A stretch of DNA of 64,000 nucleotides from Saussurea involucrata (lineage: Eukaryota > Streptophyta > Magnoliopsida > Asterales > Asteraceae), in assembly GCA_033807775.1 (NCBI GenBank), contig CM066313.1, positions 61,488,484 through 61,552,483 of the forward strand. Direction: 5' to 3'. The notes beneath the pieces are model-generated. The model saw only the letters and a program-made list of their open reading frames with translations. It was not told the DNA's origin and did no database searches. Below, one piece after another: positions 1 through 12,084 of the stretch; position 1 is the stretch's first letter; each line of letters starts with the position of its first letter. The position numbers and the translations under genes were made by a program.

Positions 1-441
1 TTACATATGATTACCTCGAGCAAGTGGTTCTGATAACCGTTTTATTTATCCCTTGTGTGGATCTAAACTATTTTGCAATGGCAAACAAGTGGTTTTTATA
101 ACCGTATTATTTTATCCCATGTGTGGATTTAAACTATTTTGTGATGGCAAACAATGTTATACTCATTAAACCTGTGAACTCACCAACTAGTGCATTAGTT
201 GACACTCTCATTTACATGCTTTTCAGGAGAACGTCCTTAAGGTTGGAACTTAGGAAGGCTACACGTGATGAAGCTTTTCTTTACTATCTTTAAATTTCAT
301 GTTCATTTCCCTTCCGTAAAAACAATTGTAAAAGACAAGGTTTAACCTCTGAATGTATTTTGATGGTTGTTGTGATCTTGTAACTTTTGCTATGAAACTT
401 GAGCTGCACATTCCGTGTTTCCGCTTTAGCGGGGTGTGACA
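1..441 (+). repeat. 5' LTR of element T, 3' portion
   Basis: These bases match 8707-9147 at equal length; the only difference I saw is C versus A near position 171 (8877 in the other copy). The LTR ends in TGTGACA at 441 and is followed five bases later by the primer-binding site, which fixes the boundary. Confidence 0.95.
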
Positions 442-445
442 GATT

Positions 446-457
446 TGGTATCAGAGC
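446..457 (+). other. Primer-binding site of element T
   Basis: TGGTATCAGAGC is the standard plant retrotransposon primer-binding site complementary to the 3' end of initiator tRNA-Met. It lies just downstream of the LTR end and would prime minus-strand DNA synthesis. Confidence 0.93.
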
Positions 458-799
458 TAAAGGTTATAGAGAATACCGGTTTTCCTTTGGAAAACTGCAA
501 CTATAACCAAAAACGGGAATGAACATTTAATTTGCTAAACATGTTGCTAGTATAACTAATTCGGGTATTGCATCATTTGTCTTGAATTAAACAAAGCCTG
601 ATCACCTATGTTTAATTAAAGAAAGAGTAATGCGAGACCGGAAATGGATATACTAGGAAGATGTGTGTTTTCACACTTGATGCTTCACGTTGTATGCCTA
701 GTAGGAGCGTAGTTATTACCTATAGTATGCAATAGTATAGTACGCTTAGTCTTTATCTTGCGCGGTAGTAATGTTATACACTCATACTTCAGTATCACT
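458..799 (+). other. Untranslated leader of element T
   Basis: About 340 bases between the primer-binding site and the first plausible ATG of the leader ORF. It is AT-rich and I see no coding or structural feature in it beyond its expected role as packaged leader RNA. Confidence 0.6.
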
Positions 800-1453
800 A
801 TGTCAACATCCTCATCACACTCTTACTTCAGCAATACCATGTCGTCATCGTCATCGAGCTCGGAACCTTCCTACACGCCATCAAGTGAGCGTACGTCCGA
901 CGTGGAACGAGACCCTTATGATGAGCCGAGGATGCCTCCGGTTGTGGCTCCTCCACAACCCAATCCTAGGGGTCCACGTACGAGGCAAACCGCTAGGAAG
1001 AGCGTGCCAATACCTAGACGAGTGTCTTTTAGGTCTGATCAGCGAGACGCACCGGAACCTTCACGAGTGATCGAGGGAGTGCCGATTAGCCGAGCGCCTG
1101 GCATGACTTGGGCCGAAGAGCAACGCTTTAGGGCCGTGGCAATGGACTTGCACGGATGTCAAACAAGAGTTAGCCATCAGAGTCAAGTGATAACCGAGCT
1201 AGTGGAATTAAGCCACCTTTTTACCAACATGTCGTCCGATGCCGTGAATAGAGCTAAAGTAGCTCGGAGGATAGCTTTACGAGCCGAGATAATGAGCATA
1301 GTAGTAGTGAAGATGTTGACGCTATTGGTGTTATGGGTTTCGATTGAAGTACATCGGGCGGATATTGACGTGGACGGTGGAAAATTTAGAAAATGGAACT
1401 TTTTAATTTCTAGTTGTTTCAATCTTAAATTTCAGTTTGTAATTCTATACTGA
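800..1453 (+). CDS. Leader ORF upstream of gag in element T, unknown function
   Basis: An uninterrupted 217-codon ORF beginning at the first in-frame ATG (800); an in-frame extension to 758 would need a TTG start. It lies wholly between the primer-binding site and gag, in a different frame from gag. The N-terminus (about residues 1-35) is Ser-rich, residues 35-100 are Pro/Arg-rich and basic, and residues about 100-180 look helical and rich in charged residues, as in a coiled coil. No zinc knuckle, catalytic motif or clear signal peptide is visible. The last 30-odd residues are hydrophobic and irregular and may be non-native read-out. It stayed open although gag-pol of the same copy is broken. 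It could be an accessory protein or a regulatory upstream ORF. Confidence 0.5.
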   Translation: MSTSSSHSYFSNTMSSSSSSSEPSYTPSSERTSDVERDPYDEPRMPPVVAPPQPNPRGPRTRQTARKSVPIPRRVSFRSDQRDAPEPSRVIEGVPISRAPGMTWAEEQRFRAVAMDLHGCQTRVSHQSQVITELVELSHLFTNMSSDAVNRAKVARRIALRAEIMSIVVVKMLTLLVLWVSIEVHRADIDVDGGKFRKWNFLISSCFNLKFQFVILY

Positions 1454-1670
1454 TGTGCGATTCACATCAGAAATTTTGTAAGTAGTCGGCTATTATTAAT
1501 GACTTCAATGAAAATTCATTTTTATGTTTTAATTATATGTGGAACGTGCAATACTTATTCAATTATTTTCCCAACACTTCGAAACTTCAAATGAATTCTT
1601 TACAAAAACATCCGACGTTAATTACTCAAATTTTTAATCAACTCGATTTTTGCAATTGTGTTTTAGAAAA

Positions 1671-4600
1671 ATGCCACCACGAAGATCCACACGTCACATG
1701 GGAGGAAATCCTGATGATCAAAACCCCGATATCGCCCAACTCATAGCTCAAGGTATCCAAGAGGCGATACCTAACATCATAGCTCAAGTTACCGCGGGTA
1801 TTAATGAGAGTCAAAGAAATGTGAATGTAGGAGGAGGAACTCCTAATAACACTCAAGACAATAGGGGATGTAGCTACAAGACATTCATGACTTGTAAGCC
1901 CAAGGAGTTTCATGGAACGGAAGGTGCTATAGGACTACTCTCATGGTTTGATAGTATGGAGTCAGTACTTCATATCTGTAAGTGCTCGGAAGATCGTATG
2001 GTAGAGTATGCGGCCTGTCAATTGCAAAAGCGAGCTCTAACTTGGAGGAATATTCAAGTGCAGACCCGTGGAAGGGAAGATGCATACAAACTGACCTGGA
2101 CTGAGTTTAAGGAATTGCTCATGGAGGAATACTGTCCCAAAAGCGAGGTTTAGAAATTAGAGACTGAACTTTGGGATCTTACCATGGTTGGTTCGGGCAT
2201 AGATTGCTACACCGCTCGTTTTCACGAACTTGCGAAGCTAGTACCTAACATGGTTACCCCGGAGAGCAAACAGATCGACCGATATTTGTACGGATTAACC
2301 CCGGAGATCCGAGGGATGGTTAAGTCATCAAGTCCGACTACGATCCAAGTCGCCATAGCCTTAGCAACTAGTTTGACCCATGATGCGGTCAGAGCGGGAA
2401 CTCTAACTCAGAAAGGTGTCGGTATTAAGAGAAGGCCGGAGAATTATTCGGGAAAGGCAAGTGGAGGTAGTTCAAGTGGAAACAAGAAAGTAGTGGGAAA
2501 TTTTGGGATGAATGCTAAGGAAGTAGGACGTTACAATAGGCCTCAACCAAAGTGTAACCAATGTAGTTCACATCACGAGGGAGCCTGTCTCATTTGTAGC
2601 GTTTGTAAGCAAAAGGGTCACTTAGCTCGATTTTGTAAGACGATAAAGAATGTGAAGGAAGAAGAAAGGGTATGCTTTGAGTGCGGAAGTCCGGATCACT
2701 TCCGAAACGTGTGCCCAAGGCTGAGAAGAGGACCAAACAATAACAACGCTGGGTATCAAGCAAGGCAAGCCAATCAGGGAAACCAAGGAGGACAAGCTCG
2801 AGGAAGGGCATTTGTCATAGGAGCAGAAGAAGCACGTCGAGACCCCAATGTAGTGACAGGTACGTTTCTTCTAAATGATTATTATGCATCCGTATTATTC
2901 GACACTGGTGCCGATAAGAGCTTTGTTTCGTTAGATTTTAGGCCTTTGATCAATCTAGAATCTAAGAAAATGCCGAATGCTTATATTGTTGAGGTTGCTA
3001 ATGGATTTGAATTAGAAGCTAAGGATGTAATCTTAGGTTGTACTTTGAATTTAGCGGATAAACTGTTTAGTGTTGATCTTATTCCAATTGAATTGGGGAG
3101 TTTTGATGTAGTAATAGGCATGGATTGGCTATCTAAGCACCGAGCAGAGGTTAGTTGTTTTGAAAAGACGGTTAGGTTACCATTACAAGGCGGAGAAACC
3201 CTAGTCGTTCAAGGAGATAGAGTTGGAAGGAATCTGAAGATAGTATCATGTATGAAGGTCCATAAGTATTTGAGGAAGAAGTATGTTGCGTTCTTGGCGC
3301 AAGTAATTGAGAAGAAGCTTGAGGAGAAGCGAGTTCAAGATATTCCTGTGGTGAAGGATCACCCAGAAGTATTTCCAAACGATTTGCCTGGACTTCCACC
3401 GTTTAGACAAGTCGAATTTCAGATCGATCTTGTACCTGGAGCGGCGCCTGTAGCCAAGGCCCCGTACCTCCTAGCACCTGCGGAAATGCAAGAGTTATCG
3501 AATCAACTTCAAGAACTTTTGGATAAGGGATTTATTAGACCGAGTTCATCACCCTGGGGAGCACCGATCCTTTTTGTCAAGAAAAAGGATGGAGCATTCC
3601 GAATGTGTATCGATTATAGGGAGCTTAATAAGTTAACAATCAAGAACCGATATCCCCTCCCTCGAATAGACGATTTGTTCGACCAGTTGCAAGGTGCAAC
3701 TTACTTCTCTAAGATTGATCTTCGATCGGGATATCATCAGTTGAGAGTCCGAGAGGAAGATATCCCTAAAACAGCTTTTAGAACTCGCTATGGACACTAC
3801 GAGTTTTTAGTTATGCCTTTTGGATTGACGAATGCGCCAGCGGTGTTTATGGATCTAATGAATAGAGTATGTAGGACATACCTTGATAAGTTTGTGATTG
3901 TGTTCATCGATGATATACTAATCTATTCTCAGAGTAAGAAGGATCACGAGCAGCATCTAAAAGTGATTTTAGAGCTTCTTAAGGAATATAAATTATATGC
4001 CAAATTCTCTAAGTGCGAATTTTGGATTCGGGAAGTACATTTCTTAGGTCACGTAATCGGAGAGAAAGGGATTCACGTGGACCCGGCTAAAGTGGAAGCC
4101 ATTAAGAAATTGGAAGCCCCAAGGACTCCAACGGAAATTCGCCAATTTCTAGGCTTGGCAGGGTATTATCGACGTTTTATCAAGAACTTCTCTAAGATCG
4201 CTAAACCCCTTACCACGTTAACCCAAAACGAGAAGGAATTCATTTGGGGAATTCCACAAGAAGAAGCATTTCAACTTCTGAAGAAAAAGTTGTGCAATGC
4301 ACCGATTTTAGCTTTACCGGAAGGAACGGAGAATTTTGTAGTGTATTGTGACGCATCACATCAAGGATTAGGTTGCGTATTGATGCAAAATGATAAGGTG
4401 ATAGCATATGCCTCGAGACAATTAAAAGTTCACGAAAAGAACTATACCACACACGATTTGGAACTCGGAGCTGTGGTATTCGCCCTGAAGATATGGAGAC
4501 ATTATCTATATGGTACCAAGTGTACTATTTTCACCGATCATAAAAGTCTTCAACACATCTTTGATCAAAAGATGCTGAACATGAGGCAAAGAAGATGGGT

Positions 4601-6192
4601 AGAACTGCTCAGCGATTACGATTGCGAGATACGTTACCACCCAGGTAAGGCCAACGTGGTAGCCGATGCCCTGAGTAGGAAAGAAAGGGTAAAACCTTCA
4701 CGAGTCCGAGCGTTAGGAGCACTGGTTCAAACAAGTTTGAAAACCCGAATTTTTGAAGCTCAGATCGAAGCATTGAAATCTGAAAACCTGAAGGAAGAGA
4801 CTCTTCATGGTTTAGAGTCTAGTTTTGAAACTAAGATTGATGGAGTACGTTACTTTAAAGGCGGAGTATGGATCCCAAAAGGCTGATAACCTACGGGAAA
4901 TGATTTTAGAGGAGGCTCATAAATCGAAGTATTCAATTCACCCAGGAGCGGACAAGATGTATAAGGATTTAAGGGAATACTATTGGTGGCCAGGAATGAA
5001 GAAGGATATTGCCATATATGTAGGAAAATGCGTAACGTGTGCAAAAGTCAAGGCAGTTTATCAAAAGCCATCGGGACTGTTACAACAACCGGAGATTCCC
5101 CAGTGGAAATGGGAACAAATCACTATGGATTTCATAACCAAACTCCCAAGAACTGCCAAAGGGCATGACATGATTTGGGTTATAGTAGATCGATTTACGA
5201 AGTCTGTACATTTCTTACCTATTCGAGAAGTTTATAAGATGGAAAAGCTTTCTCAGATCTACATCAAGGAGATCGTTACGCGGCATGGAGTTCCAATTTC
5301 CATTATATCGGATAGAGATAGTCGTTTTACATCTCGATTTTGGCAATCACTCCAAAAAGCATTAGGAACGCAGTTAAACTTAAGCACGGCTTATCATCCT
5401 CAAACGGATGGTCAGAGTGAACGGACCATTCAGACGTTGGAGGACATGCTTCGGGCATGTGTAATAGATTTTGGAGGAAGTTGAGATAACCACTTGCCGT
5501 TAGTCGAATTTTCATACAATAATAGCTATCATACTAGTATTCAGTGTGCACCATATGAGGCTCTATACGGTCGCAAGTGTCGATCACCTCTTTGTTGGTT
5601 GGAAATTGGGGATAGACAACTATCTAGTCCGGACATTGTTCAAGAAACCACCGACAAGATCGCAATCATCAGGGATAGACTTAAAGCAGCTCAAGATCGT
5701 CAAAAGAGTTATGCGGATAATCGAAGAAAGCCTTTAGAATTCCAAGTGGGTGACCGAGTCTTTTTAAAAGTATCCCCTTGGAAGGGAACAGTCCGTTTTG
5801 GGAAAAGAGGAAAGTTGAGTCCACGGTATGTTGGACCATTCAAGATCACGGAAAGAATTGGACCAGTAGCTTATAAGTTGGAATTGCCAATGGAGTTAAG
5901 TTCTATTCACAACACGTTTCACGTATCGAACCTTAAAAAGTGTTTAGCTGATGAAGCGGTAACCGTGCCTTTGGAAGAAGTCCAAATCAACAATAAACTG
6001 CACATCGTAGAGGAACCAATGGAAATACTCGATAGGGAAGTCAAGCGTCTTAAGAGAAGCAAAATCCCGATAGTAAAAGTCCATTGGAACACAAGGCGTG
6101 GGCCTGAATATACTTGGGAGCGGGAGGATTACATGTTACAAAAGTATCCTCACCTCTTTGCAAGCAAACCTGTTAACGCTAGTAACACTTGA
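1671..6192 (+). pseudogene. gag-pol polyprotein of element T, broken
   Basis: The start is the ATG at 1671, followed by the basic MPPRRS opening usual in this clade. Domains in order: gag capsid (1671 to about 2500); two CCHC zinc knuckles (2595-2636 and 2673-2714); aspartic protease with D-T-G at 2901-2909; reverse transcriptase about 3390-4020 with F-I-D-D at 3903-3914; RNase H about 4330-4700; integrase with an H2C2 finger about 4918-5052 and a DDE core about 5120-5450; a GPY/F-like segment; and a C-terminal chromodomain-like segment about 6010-6160. Three lesions break it: a TAG at 2151-2153 where the family has Gln, a one-step frameshift near 4875-4885 between RNase H and integrase, and a TGA at 5482-5484 where the family has Trp. 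Everything else reads cleanly, so the decay is slight. It cannot yield a full polyprotein without recoding. Confidence 0.93.
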
Positions 6193-6212
6193 ATTTCGGG
6201 ATGAAATTCTTC

Positions 6213-6226
6213 TAACCGGGGGAGAC
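6213..6226 (+). other. Polypurine tract of element T
   Basis: A purine-rich run (ACCGGGGGAGA) immediately before the 3' LTR start at TGTGACAACT; it would prime plus-strand synthesis. Confidence 0.85.
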
Positions 6227-6638
6227 TGTGACAACTGTCAAATTCACATCTCAGGTTAGAACTGTTTTGGAAACCTTATTTTTTTTTATGACATAGTTTA
6301 CACAGTGCAATTGTAGCAGTAAACCCGGTACAATAGGAAAAATTGAGAAATTTTGCCTAAGAAATCCTTGAATTAGGAAATTATCCATAAATCTCATAAA
6401 ATGCCAACCTAAAATATTTATATACTACAAGTATTTATGTAATTGATAATTTATATATTTCAATCATATTATATATGAAAGTACTTTGTTTTATAATTAC
6501 TTGGTATTTTAAGTTTAGGAGAATACAAGTATTTTTATATCTAACCAATAATACAACATTTATCTTTAGTATTTATATTTTTTTATTAATAAACCCCCCC
6601 CCCCATGTGAAATCCGCCCCCCCCTCTCTCCCTATTTC

Positions 6639-6648
6639 TATAAAATAA
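6639..6648 (+). promoter_or_regulatory. Probable TATA box in the T LTR
   Basis: TATAAAATAA about 410 bases into the LTR, followed by a pyrimidine-rich stretch typical of plant transcription starts. It probably marks the U3/R boundary. Confidence 0.6.
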
Positions 6649-7840
6649 ACCTTACATTTCATTTTTGAATCATTTCTTTTACTTGCATTTTCTCTCAAGT
6701 ATCATCCCTCTCTCTCTCTCCACCTTCAAATCTTCATATCTTCATCTTCAAATCTTCAAACCTTCATCACAACTCCAGCCCCTAAACACTTATACTACAA
6801 GAGTCCAAGACAATCTAAGGTAAACATAAGTGTGTTGGGTAAAATCCACACACATTCTTTTAAGTCTTTTTCATATTCTTGCATTTTTAAAAGTATGATC
6901 TTCATCTTTTTGTTACACTTTCTTCACATCTTTTAAAATCATCTTTATGGGTCTTAATGTTTGTAGATTTACCATCATAACATCTTTTGTTAGTAAAAGA
7001 TGGCGAATCCAAAATCAAACAAAAGTTAAGATCAAAGATGAACTTTTTAAACACATGCATGTAGTAATCTTGAAAGATCCATCATTTTTGTTCAAGAGTC
7101 TTATGAATGTATCTTTGAAAACCCCTAAAACCACATTTAAACCCACATGCATGAGCTCAAAATACTGAATTTTTAGTTGCATGTTGATGTTCTTGGCAAG
7201 AACATCAACAATCTTCAATATTGGGTCTTTTACAAAAAGTATTCAAATCTTGAGTTGATGGTTGTTTTGCATGCATTTTAAATGGATCATAAATATTCTG
7301 GAATTCATTTTGGTGTGTTAAGATTCAAACCCAAGTGGTTTCATTTAAAAACTCAAAGATTTAATTTATCAAACAGTCCTCACAAAATCCGGGTGCAAAC
7401 AGCAAAGTATTCTGTCGGATTTTACGTCGTGTATTATTTCATGTACTTATACTCTTTCAAAAATTATTAAACTGATGTCAAAAGTTTCCTAACTCATTGA
7501 ACCAACTGGACATAAAATTTCATGATCAAATAATACCTGGAAGTTACCCAAAGTTGGACACAAAGTGACATCAAATTCTGGACAGTAAAGGACAATTTAT
7601 TATTTATTATAAGGACTATTTCTAATCCCATTTCATCATTTCATGATGAAATAGTGGAGTATATAAGTATATCTTTTATTTATGCAATTTATTTATGTCT
7701 TTTATTTATGCATTTTATTTATTCTTTATCACTTTTCATCTTTTATGATGAAATTGTGGAATGTTTATATATATAATATATTTATATATATATTTATGCA
7801 TTTTATTCTTGATCCCATTTCATCACTTTATGATGAAATA

Positions 7841-7966
7841 GTGGAGTATAAATATATATTATGTCTATATATTTATACATTTAAATATTTGTCATTTCGT
7901 TTAGTGGAGTATAAATATATATTATGTCTATATATTTATACATTTAAATATTTGTCATTTCGTTTA
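7841..7966 (+). repeat. 63-base tandem duplication in the T LTR
   Basis: Two adjacent copies, 7841-7903 and 7904-7966, each starting GTGGAGTATAAATATA and ending TTTCGTTTA, identical by eye. The corresponding part of the 5' LTR is outside the window. Confidence 0.9.
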
Positions 7967-9147
7967 CGACCCCTAATTTTATCGTCGTTACGATAAAATT
8001 TCGGTTTATATATATATATGTACCATATATATTTATGTTCTTTAAAACCCTTTTCGTTACCTATTGGGACGAAATTGTGGAATCGTTAATATAATAAGAA
8101 CAATGCATACGCTTATTACGTTTTAATAATAAAACACGCAAGGCATTTTATGATGATTTGGATAATTAGTACCGAACCTTCGAGATTGAGAACTCACTAG
8201 TGACCTTACGTTCATAGGTTTGAAGTAGGATCATCTCGGAGTATTTGTGGGAGATTCCTGGATTCTATCACGTATCAAGTGAGTATTCACAGCCCCTTTT
8301 TCAATGTTTTACATATTTTGGGGTGAAAAGCATGTGGTTACTACAACTATTTTACACACCGATTATTTCGTTTTCTTGAAAATACGAAGCTTGCTTATTT
8401 ATGCTCTATGGTATCTATGTTGTTGCGAATGTTGTAAGTTTGAGTTTCTTTTGCTATCATGTATAAAGTCCCCGTTCACGTATACGTTACCCGTTTAACT
8501 CACGAGTGTGAGCCGTTGGTAATTATGAATAACGTTATTTGGGTTGACACCCCCACTCACAAGTAGCGCTTGTTTGAGTGCATAATTATTGTTGTATTGC
8601 GTATTGTTGGTGATAGAACATGCGCGTATGTGGAATGATTCCACCGTTGTGGTAGGGGCAAATTATGTCAGTATAGGTCGGGTAACGGGCTCAATAACTT
8701 AGCATTTTACATATGATTACCTCGAGCAAGTGGTTCTGATAACCGTTTTATTTATCCCTTGTGTGGATCTAAACTATTTTGCAATGGCAAACAAGTGGTT
8801 TTTATAACCGTATTATTTTATCCCATGTGTGGATTTAAACTATTTTGTGATGGCAAACAATGTTATACTCATTAAACATGTGAACTCACCAACTAGTGCA
8901 TTAGTTGACACTCTCATTTACATGCTTTTCAGGAGAACGTCCTTAAGGTTGGAACTTAGGAAGGCTACACGTGATGAAGCTTTTCTTTACTATCTTTAAA
9001 TTTCATGTTCATTTCCCTTCCGTAAAAACAATTGTAAAAGACAAGGTTTAACCTCTGAATGTATTTTGATGGTTGTTGTGATCTTGTAACTTTTGCTATG
9101 AAACTTGAGCTGCACATTCCGTGTTTCCGCTTTAGCGGGGTGTGACA

Positions 9148-12084
9148 TTCTAACACGGAGAACGCACTAAAGTTCCTCAACCATCTTCTGCCTGAGTGGA
9201 AAATGTGTGCATCACATGTCAAGCATAACCACTTAATGGAGAAAGTCGGCATCCATGAGCTGTATGAGATGATTCTCCAAGATGAAGATGAGGTAATGGA
9301 AATTCTGAACAAGAAGAAAGTTGCATCCAAGCCAGCTGCCGATCCTCTAGCACTCATGTCTTCCAAATGAGGGAAATCTTCTGGCTGTCACTCCAAACGT
9401 GCCCAAAAGCAAAGCGAGTCTGAATCAGAACCTGAAGAAAAAGAAGACAGTGATTCTGATCCTGAAATAGCTGAAATTGAGAAAGCGATGGTCCTGCTCT
9501 CCAGATCTTTCTAACAATAGAAGTTCTACAAGAAGCCGTCGTCCAATAATCAGCGCTACTCCACCTCCTCCAATAAGCGCCATGATTATCAGGACAAGTA
9601 TGAAGGAAAGAAGAAAGCCGATGAGCCCGATCAATCTGAAAAGAAGGAGAAGTCAGAGAAAGAAGACGGCAAGCAGAAAGACGAACCCGTTACTTGTTAT
9701 AACTGCGGGAAGCTTCGTCACTTTGTGAAAGATTGCCGGAAGCCCGTTGTAAAGAATTCTCATTACTATAAGGCTAAGCTCGCTCTGGCAGAACAGAAAG
9801 AGGCAGGAGCAGCTCTGCTTGTGGAAGACGACTACTGGTTGGGTCATTCTGATGATGAAAGCGAGTCGGATGGTGCTGATGCTTTCATGGGATGTCACTC
9901 TCCTGCCGATGATGAAAAGGCAAAGTCAAATCAGGTATGTGAACCTACCCCTCAAGATTTCTTTAATCAAATGCAATCTCTTGCTGAACGGGCAGATTCC
10001 TTTATGGCCACCTCTAATGAACAACTGCTTGAAATTAGATCACTATCTGAAAAGCTAGATGTTCAAACGCGAATAACTGAGAAATATAAGTCAAAAAATG
10101 CTAACTTAAAGGAAAAATGCAAAAATCTTTCAATAGCACCTAAAGACTTAAGGGCCAAAATATCTGAACTTCAGTCACAGCTTGATTAGTGTATGAACGA
10201 GAAAGCAAAAATTGTTTATCAATGTTCTGCTCTTCAAATTCAGCACAAGGAGTTTGTCCCTAAAATACTTGATCTTGAAACCAAACTCCATAAAAGATGT
10301 CAATCTGATCAGACCATCTATATGAATAAACCCAAAGAGTTCACGTATTTTAACAAAGAATGGGGAATCGGATATGATAACCGTGATTATTTGAAAAAGG
10401 GTATTTACACAACACCGACTTTGTATGATTTTGGCTGTTTCGGAATAGACTTAAAGTATCCGGAATAAGCGATCAAATGGACTGGTCCTCTTGAACTTGA
10501 AAAGGAAGAGGAAACTGAGGAATACAAGCGCACAAACACATCCAAAATGCAACTTCCATTTTGTTATGAACCTTTGAATTATTCTTATCAAAAGAACAAG
10601 AAGTACCTCTCGAATGACTACTTCAATTGCTATAAGGTTGCACCGCCCAAGGATGAGGTCCAAGCAACCGAAACCAAGACTGAGATGGATGAGTTCAAAA
10701 TCTATCTTCCCCCTCTCATCTTGGAAGAAAAGATAGTCGAGTTGGAGGAGTCACTCGAGAAAGAAAGGTCGAATTTTCAAAAGGAAAAGCAAGCACTTGT
10801 AACAGAACTTGAGAATCAAAAATCAGTCAAAACCGAAGCTGTGTCTTATGATGGACAGGAAATCCTTCGGTGTGAAATCACTAAGCTCACATCAAAACTG
10901 GCTGCCTTGGCAACATATGCGATGAAGGAGCACACGAAAAATGGTCAACTCCAAGAGCAGAGTGACCAACTGCAAACTGAAAAGCAGATTTCACCCGAAC
11001 TTTCCTCAAGCTCATCTGATACGTCTTCGTGTAAAGCTTTCATAAGCAAAATATCTTCTACACAAGACGGTAAAGACTCTCAAGATGAGAGTGTTTTAAG
11101 GAATTTGAACTCTGATTTTTTCCTAGCTTCCGAACCAAATTCACCAAAACACACTCACACTAAGTGTTCCTCGCCTTCCTCGATCGATACAAGTCATGTA
11201 ATTCCGGATGTCGATTTTCTGAATTCATAAACTCTGAAGGAAATTATGATGAAGAGTTTGAGTCGTTCCCCTTCGACAAACCTCTTCCAAATCATGCTGA
11301 TTTTATGTCACCAGTAGTTAATCGACCGGTCAATTTTCTAAAGGGTGATTGTTCTAAAACAAAGACCCCAGCTGTGATTAAGATTTCAAAAACGAAGCCT
11401 GTTTCTCAAAAACAATCACAGCCGAGGAAAAAGACTGAGCGATTGCCTACCAAAAATTATGCTTCATCAAAATCCACAGACCATGCTGTCCATGTTGTTT
11501 CAGATAAAACCGGTCGCGCTAAACAAGAAAAACCAAAGTGGCTAGCTAAGGAATATGTCGAGGATGCTGCATCAAAGTCTTTCAATACAGTTTTTTATCC
11601 TAGAATGAACAAAAACGATTGTGCTTGGAATCATAGGAATGATTTTGTTAAACTTGATGTTAATTTTCCGATTAAACTTTATTCCATTCAGCAGTTGATT
11701 CAATTATCGCATGATTGTTTGTGTTGTTCTAGTTGTGGTTGGAATGACTTTGATGATATTAATAATAATGATTGGTTTGGGTCATATCACATATATAATC
11801 ATTCACCCAAGAGCAAACCCCGTAATAATAAAAAGAAACACCATACTCAATGGGGCACCCAATCTGAGGTGAAACCCAAACAAGATAGGAAACCCACTCC
11901 AAAAAGGGTTCCTCCTACTGAGGGTAAACCTACACCTAAGAGGCAACCTGCTCCAAAACAAGCTCCTCCAAAAGGTGTAAATCCTACACCCAAGAGACAA
12001 GTTGTTTCAAAGCAAGTTCCTCCGAAAGGTGTCAAACCGAACCCTCCATGACCCATGCAAATATGGGTACCAAAAGTCCGCTAA
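9148..12084 (+). pseudogene. gag of Sirevirus A, partial and broken
   Basis: The sequence enters in the capsid region (residues resembling FLNHLLPEWK) and runs to a CCHC knuckle at 9695-9736 (C-YN-C-GKLR-H-FVKD-C). It is followed by a long Glu/Lys-rich, probably coiled-coil tail, then a Lys/Pro-rich stretch (about 11880-12050) built from a repeated 15-18 residue unit around KPTPKR..PP.G. The frame ends with WVPK followed by TAA at 12082-12084, the same ending as in Sirevirus B. In-frame stops lie near 9368 and 9512, at 10187-10189, near 10466 and at 12049, and a frameshift lies near 11160-11230. The knuckle and tail align with the B gag, which supports the assignment. Nucleocapsid function is inferred from family knowledge. 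Confidence 0.85.

Larger units (their letters stand above)
1..9147 (+). mobile_element. Element T: Ty3/gypsy chromovirus (Tekay/Del type), left end outside window
   Basis: A nearly full-length LTR retrotransposon in the order 5' LTR (only its last 441 bases are in the window), primer-binding site, leader ORF, gag-protease-RT-RNase H-integrase-chromodomain, polypurine tract, 2.9 kb 3' LTR. The clade call rests on the pol order with integrase last, a GPY/F-like module, a C-terminal chromodomain-like segment and the long LTR, all typical of Tekay-type chromoviruses. The LTRs begin and end with TGTGACA. Directly after the 3' LTR the sequence resumes in the gag of Sirevirus A, so T sits inside A. 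The target duplication cannot be tested because the left flank is missing. Only one difference separates the two LTRs over 441 bases, which indicates a recent insertion. Confidence 0.93.
6227..9147 (+). repeat. 3' LTR of element T (2.9 kb)
   Basis: Bounded by TGTGACA at both ends, 2921 bases. It contains a TATA box at 6639-6648, C-runs just upstream of it, a 63-base tandem duplication (7841-7966) and several short hairpins of the type CATTTCATCA..TGATGAAA, each followed by GTGGA. Small ORFs inside it show no protein signature and are treated as chance. The last 441 bases match the window's first 441. Confidence 0.92.

Noticed and set aside
7682..7996. Tyr/Ile-rich ORF in the T LTR.
   Set aside because: Produced by the AT-rich tandem repeat; no start context or protein signature.
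11803..12056. Gly/Cys-rich ORFs on the minus strand of A.
   Set aside because: They mirror the Lys/Pro repeat of gag on the plus strand; repetitive coding sequence leaves long open antisense frames.
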